DNA of 64,000 bases, from assembly GCF_044227025.1 (NCBI RefSeq), contig NZ_JBGAFX010000003.1, positions 1-64,000 on the forward strand, given 5' to 3'. The DNA is from Dokdonella_A sp044227025 (GTDB taxonomy: Bacteria > Pseudomonadota > Gammaproteobacteria > Xanthomonadales > Rhodanobacteraceae). Shown here piece by piece: positions 61,939-64,000 of the stretch (positions are counted from its first letter, which is position 1; each line of letters opens with the position of its first letter). The notes under the pieces were generated by a model. The model did no database searches. It saw nothing but the letters and a program-made list of their open reading frames with translations, and was not told the DNA's origin. The position numbers and the translations under genes were made by a program.

Positions 61939-63846
61939 ATGTCCCTCGTCAACCTCGTCAACGTCGACTACTCGGTCGGCGGTCCACTGCTGCTCGAAGG
62001 CGCGACGCTATCGATCGAACGCAACGAGCGCATCTGCGTGGTCGGGCGCAACGGCGCCGGCAAGTCGACCCTGCTGAAGCTGATCGCGCGCGAGATACGC
62101 CCCGATGACGGCGAGGTGCGCGTGCAGGACGGCGTGCGCGTCGCAAAACTGATGCAGGAAGTGCCGACCGACGTCGCCGGCAGCGTGTTCGACGTCGTGG
62201 CCGGAGCGCTCGGCCACCTCGGCGAGCTGATCGCCGAGTACCACCACCTGACCCATCACCTCGAGGTGCCCGGGAACGCCGACGCGCTCGGGCGCGTGCA
62301 GGCGCAGATCGAGGCCGAGCACGGCTGGGACATCGACAGCCGCGTGATCCAGGTGCTGACGCGCCTGGACCTGCCCGAGGAGGCGGAATTCGCCGCGTTG
62401 TCCGGCGGCATGAAGCGCCGCGTGCTGCTCGCGCGCGCGCTCGTGCTCGATCCGGACGTGTTGCTGCTCGACGAGCCGACCAACCATCTCGACATCGAGG
62501 CGATCGACTGGCTTGAGCAGTTCCTTCTCGACTTCGCCGGCAGCGTCGTGTTCGTCACCCATGACCGCCGTTTCCTGCGCGCGCTGGCGACACGCATTGT
62601 CGAAATCGATCGCGGCCAGGTGACGAGCTGGCCGGGCGACTACGACAACTACCTGCGCCGGCGCGAGGAGCGCCTGCATGCGGAAGCGCAGGCGAACGCG
62701 CTGTTCGACAAGAAGCTCGCGCAGGAGGAAGTGTGGATCCGCCAGGGCATCAAGGCGCGCCGCACGCGCAACGAAGGCCGCGTGCGCGAGCTCGAGGCAA
62801 TGCGGCGCGAGCGTGCACAGAGGCGGGAACTCGGCGGCAAGGCGAAACTGCAGGTCGGCACGGCGGGCGCGTCGGGGCGCCGCGTGATCGACGTCGACGG
62901 CATCCGTTTCGGTTACGGCGAGCGCACGATCGTCGCCGACCTGACCACGACCATCCAGCGCGGCGACCGCGTCGGCCTGATCGGCGCGAACGGTTCCGGC
63001 AAGACCACGCTGCTGCACCTGCTGCTTGGCCAGCTCGCGCCGCAACTTGGCGAGGTACGCCTGGGCACCAATCTGGAGATCGCGTATTTCGACCAGCACC
63101 GCCTCCACCTGCGCGACGACCTCAGTGCGCTCGACAACGTATCGGAAGGTCGCGAGTTCATCGAGATCAACGGCGCGCGCAAGCATGCGCTCGGCTACCT
63201 GCAGGACTTCCTGTTCTCGCCGGAGCGCGCGCGCGCGCCGATCACGGCGCTGTCCGGCGGCGAGCGCAACCGCCTGCTGCTGGCGAAGCTGTTCGCGAAG
63301 CCCTCCAACCTGCTGGTGATGGACGAACCGACCAACGATCTCGACGTGGAGACGCTCGAATTGCTGGAGGAACTGCTCGCGGCTTACGCGGGCACGCTGC
63401 TGCTGGTCTCGCACGATCGCGACTTCCTCGACAACGTGGTGACCAGCACGCTTGCGCTCGAAGGCGGCGGTCGCGTCGGGGAGTACGTCGGCGGATACAG
63501 CGACTGGCTGCGTCAGGCGCCACGGCGTGACGGCAAAGGCGGCGGAGGCATTCTTCCTGTATCGCCCACTTCGGACTCGGGCACGGATGCAGGGAAAGCT
63601 CCTCCGTCCCCTGTGACGCCCGCGGCGAAGCGCAAGCTGAGCTACAAGGAGTCGCGCGAACTCGAAGAGCTGCCCGGTCGAATCGACGCGCTGGAAACCC
63701 GCATCGCGGTCATCGGTGCCGCGATGCAGGCGCCGGGTTTCTATCAGCAGGAAGGCGCGCGCATCGTCGCGCTGAACAATGAATTGTCGGCCTTGCAACT
63801 CGAACTCGACGCCGCGTACGCGCGCTGGACCGAACTCGACGCGTAG
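61939..63846 (+). CDS. uup: ABC-F ATPase Uup
   Basis: 635 residues with two ATP-binding cassettes and no membrane segments. Walker A motifs GRNGAGKST and GANGSGKTT, signatures LSGGMKRR and LSGGERNR, Walker B with LLLDEPTNHLD and LVMDEPTNDLD. The C-terminal region after residue ~560 is a coiled-coil (YKESRELEELPGRIDALETR) typical of Uup, which acts on ribosomes or branched DNA and affects precise transposon excision. Length and order match the family. The stop is followed at once by a REP-like inverted pair. Confidence 0.94.
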   Translation: MSLVNLVNVDYSVGGPLLLEGATLSIERNERICVVGRNGAGKSTLLKLIAREIRPDDGEVRVQDGVRVAKLMQEVPTDVAGSVFDVVAGALGHLGELIAEYHHLTHHLEVPGNADALGRVQAQIEAEHGWDIDSRVIQVLTRLDLPEEAEFAALSGGMKRRVLLARALVLDPDVLLLDEPTNHLDIEAIDWLEQFLLDFAGSVVFVTHDRRFLRALATRIVEIDRGQVTSWPGDYDNYLRRREERLHAEAQANALFDKKLAQEEVWIRQGIKARRTRNEGRVRELEAMRRERAQRRELGGKAKLQVGTAGASGRRVIDVDGIRFGYGERTIVADLTTTIQRGDRVGLIGANGSGKTTLLHLLLGQLAPQLGEVRLGTNLEIAYFDQHRLHLRDDLSALDNVSEGREFIEINGARKHALGYLQDFLFSPERARAPITALSGGERNRLLLAKLFAKPSNLLVMDEPTNDLDVETLELLEELLAAYAGTLLLVSHDRDFLDNVVTSTLALEGGGRVGEYVGGYSDWLRQAPRRDGKGGGGILPVSPTSDSGTDAGKAPPSPVTPAAKRKLSYKESRELEELPGRIDALETRIAVIGAAMQAPGFYQQEGARIVALNNELSALQLELDAAYARWTELDA

Positions 63847-63928
63847 GGTGGGCCCAGGCCCACCACGGAATTGTCGAGACGTCGCAATTCCCGGGATGCA
63901 GCATGCGGTGGGCCAGAGCCCACCCTAT
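63844..63928. repeat. REP-like inverted pair after uup
   Basis: TAGGGTGGGCCCAGGCCCAC (63844-63863) and CGGTGGGCCAGAGCCCACC (63906-63924) are each palindromic, and the second, extended to 63928, is an imperfect reverse complement of the first. This paired layout is a BIME-type repetitive extragenic palindrome. It may also terminate uup transcription. Confidence 0.7.
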
Positions 63929-64000
63929 GAAATGCAATGCGAGGCCGCGGGAATGGCGAATGCCACTCCCGCAGCGGCTGGCGCGTTCACCACACTTCGC

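Overview
The window is GC-rich, coding on both strands, and looks like a chromosome segment of a gammaproteobacterium of the Lysobacterales (Xanthomonadales), probably near Rhodanobacteraceae genera such as Dokdonella. The basis is the dusA and uup housekeeping genes, the abundance of secreted beta-rich proteins, and many secreted proteins ending in a short [IVL]F-x-x-[GD]-F-[DE] motif. The lineage is an inference from gene style; no 16S or other marker is present. I saw no rRNA, tRNA, CRISPR array or intact insertion sequence.

Layout. 1-1.9 kb: 3' end of an Rhs polymorphic toxin with an HNH-like tip and an overlapping immunity gene, both of unusual base composition. 1.9-11.2 kb: an ArsR/SRPBCC pair, a membrane AraC-type regulator, an S41-like lipoprotein, a YCII/DGPF protein, a 1,100-residue secreted multidomain protein and a LuxR-type regulator. 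11.4-12.8 kb: a metallothionein-like mini-operon, an IS110-type transposase remnant and a low-GC secreted protein between two near-identical 17-bp repeats. 12.8-20.1 kb: an M23 endopeptidase, a sorbosone-dehydrogenase-like protein, topoisomerase IB, and a periplasmic methionine sulfoxide repair operon (msrB-dipZ-msrA). 20.3-23.9 kb: a winged-helix regulator and an ECF sigma factor translationally coupled to a Ser/Thr kinase with a helical-repeat tail. 24.0-30.2 kb: tagged secreted proteins and two near-duplicate sorbosone-dehydrogenase-like genes bracketing a BON/stress-protein pair.

30.2-49 kb is the distinctive part: seven paralogous exported beta-helix proteins of the choice-of-anchor Q type. 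It is interrupted by an AraC / NAD-epimerase / TonB-dependent receptor module, a VOC-LysE deletion junction and an alpha/beta hydrolase. 49-60 kb continues with a heparinase-like lyase, two propeller or delta-60 repeat proteins, a second ECF sigma/Ser-Thr kinase pair, a SnoaL-like protein and another delta-60-like protein. 60-64 kb holds two gene remnants at a deletion scar, dusA, uup and a REP-like inverted pair.

How it fits together (inference): about a dozen exported beta-helix, propeller and lyase proteins share one C-terminal motif, while exported enzymes next door (M23 peptidase, Msr proteins, sorbosone dehydrogenases) lack it. This suggests the motif is a class-specific sorting, anchoring or capping signal. 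Both ECF sigma/kinase modules lie beside motif-bearing genes. Several truncated genes at paralog junctions show that the locus is recombining.
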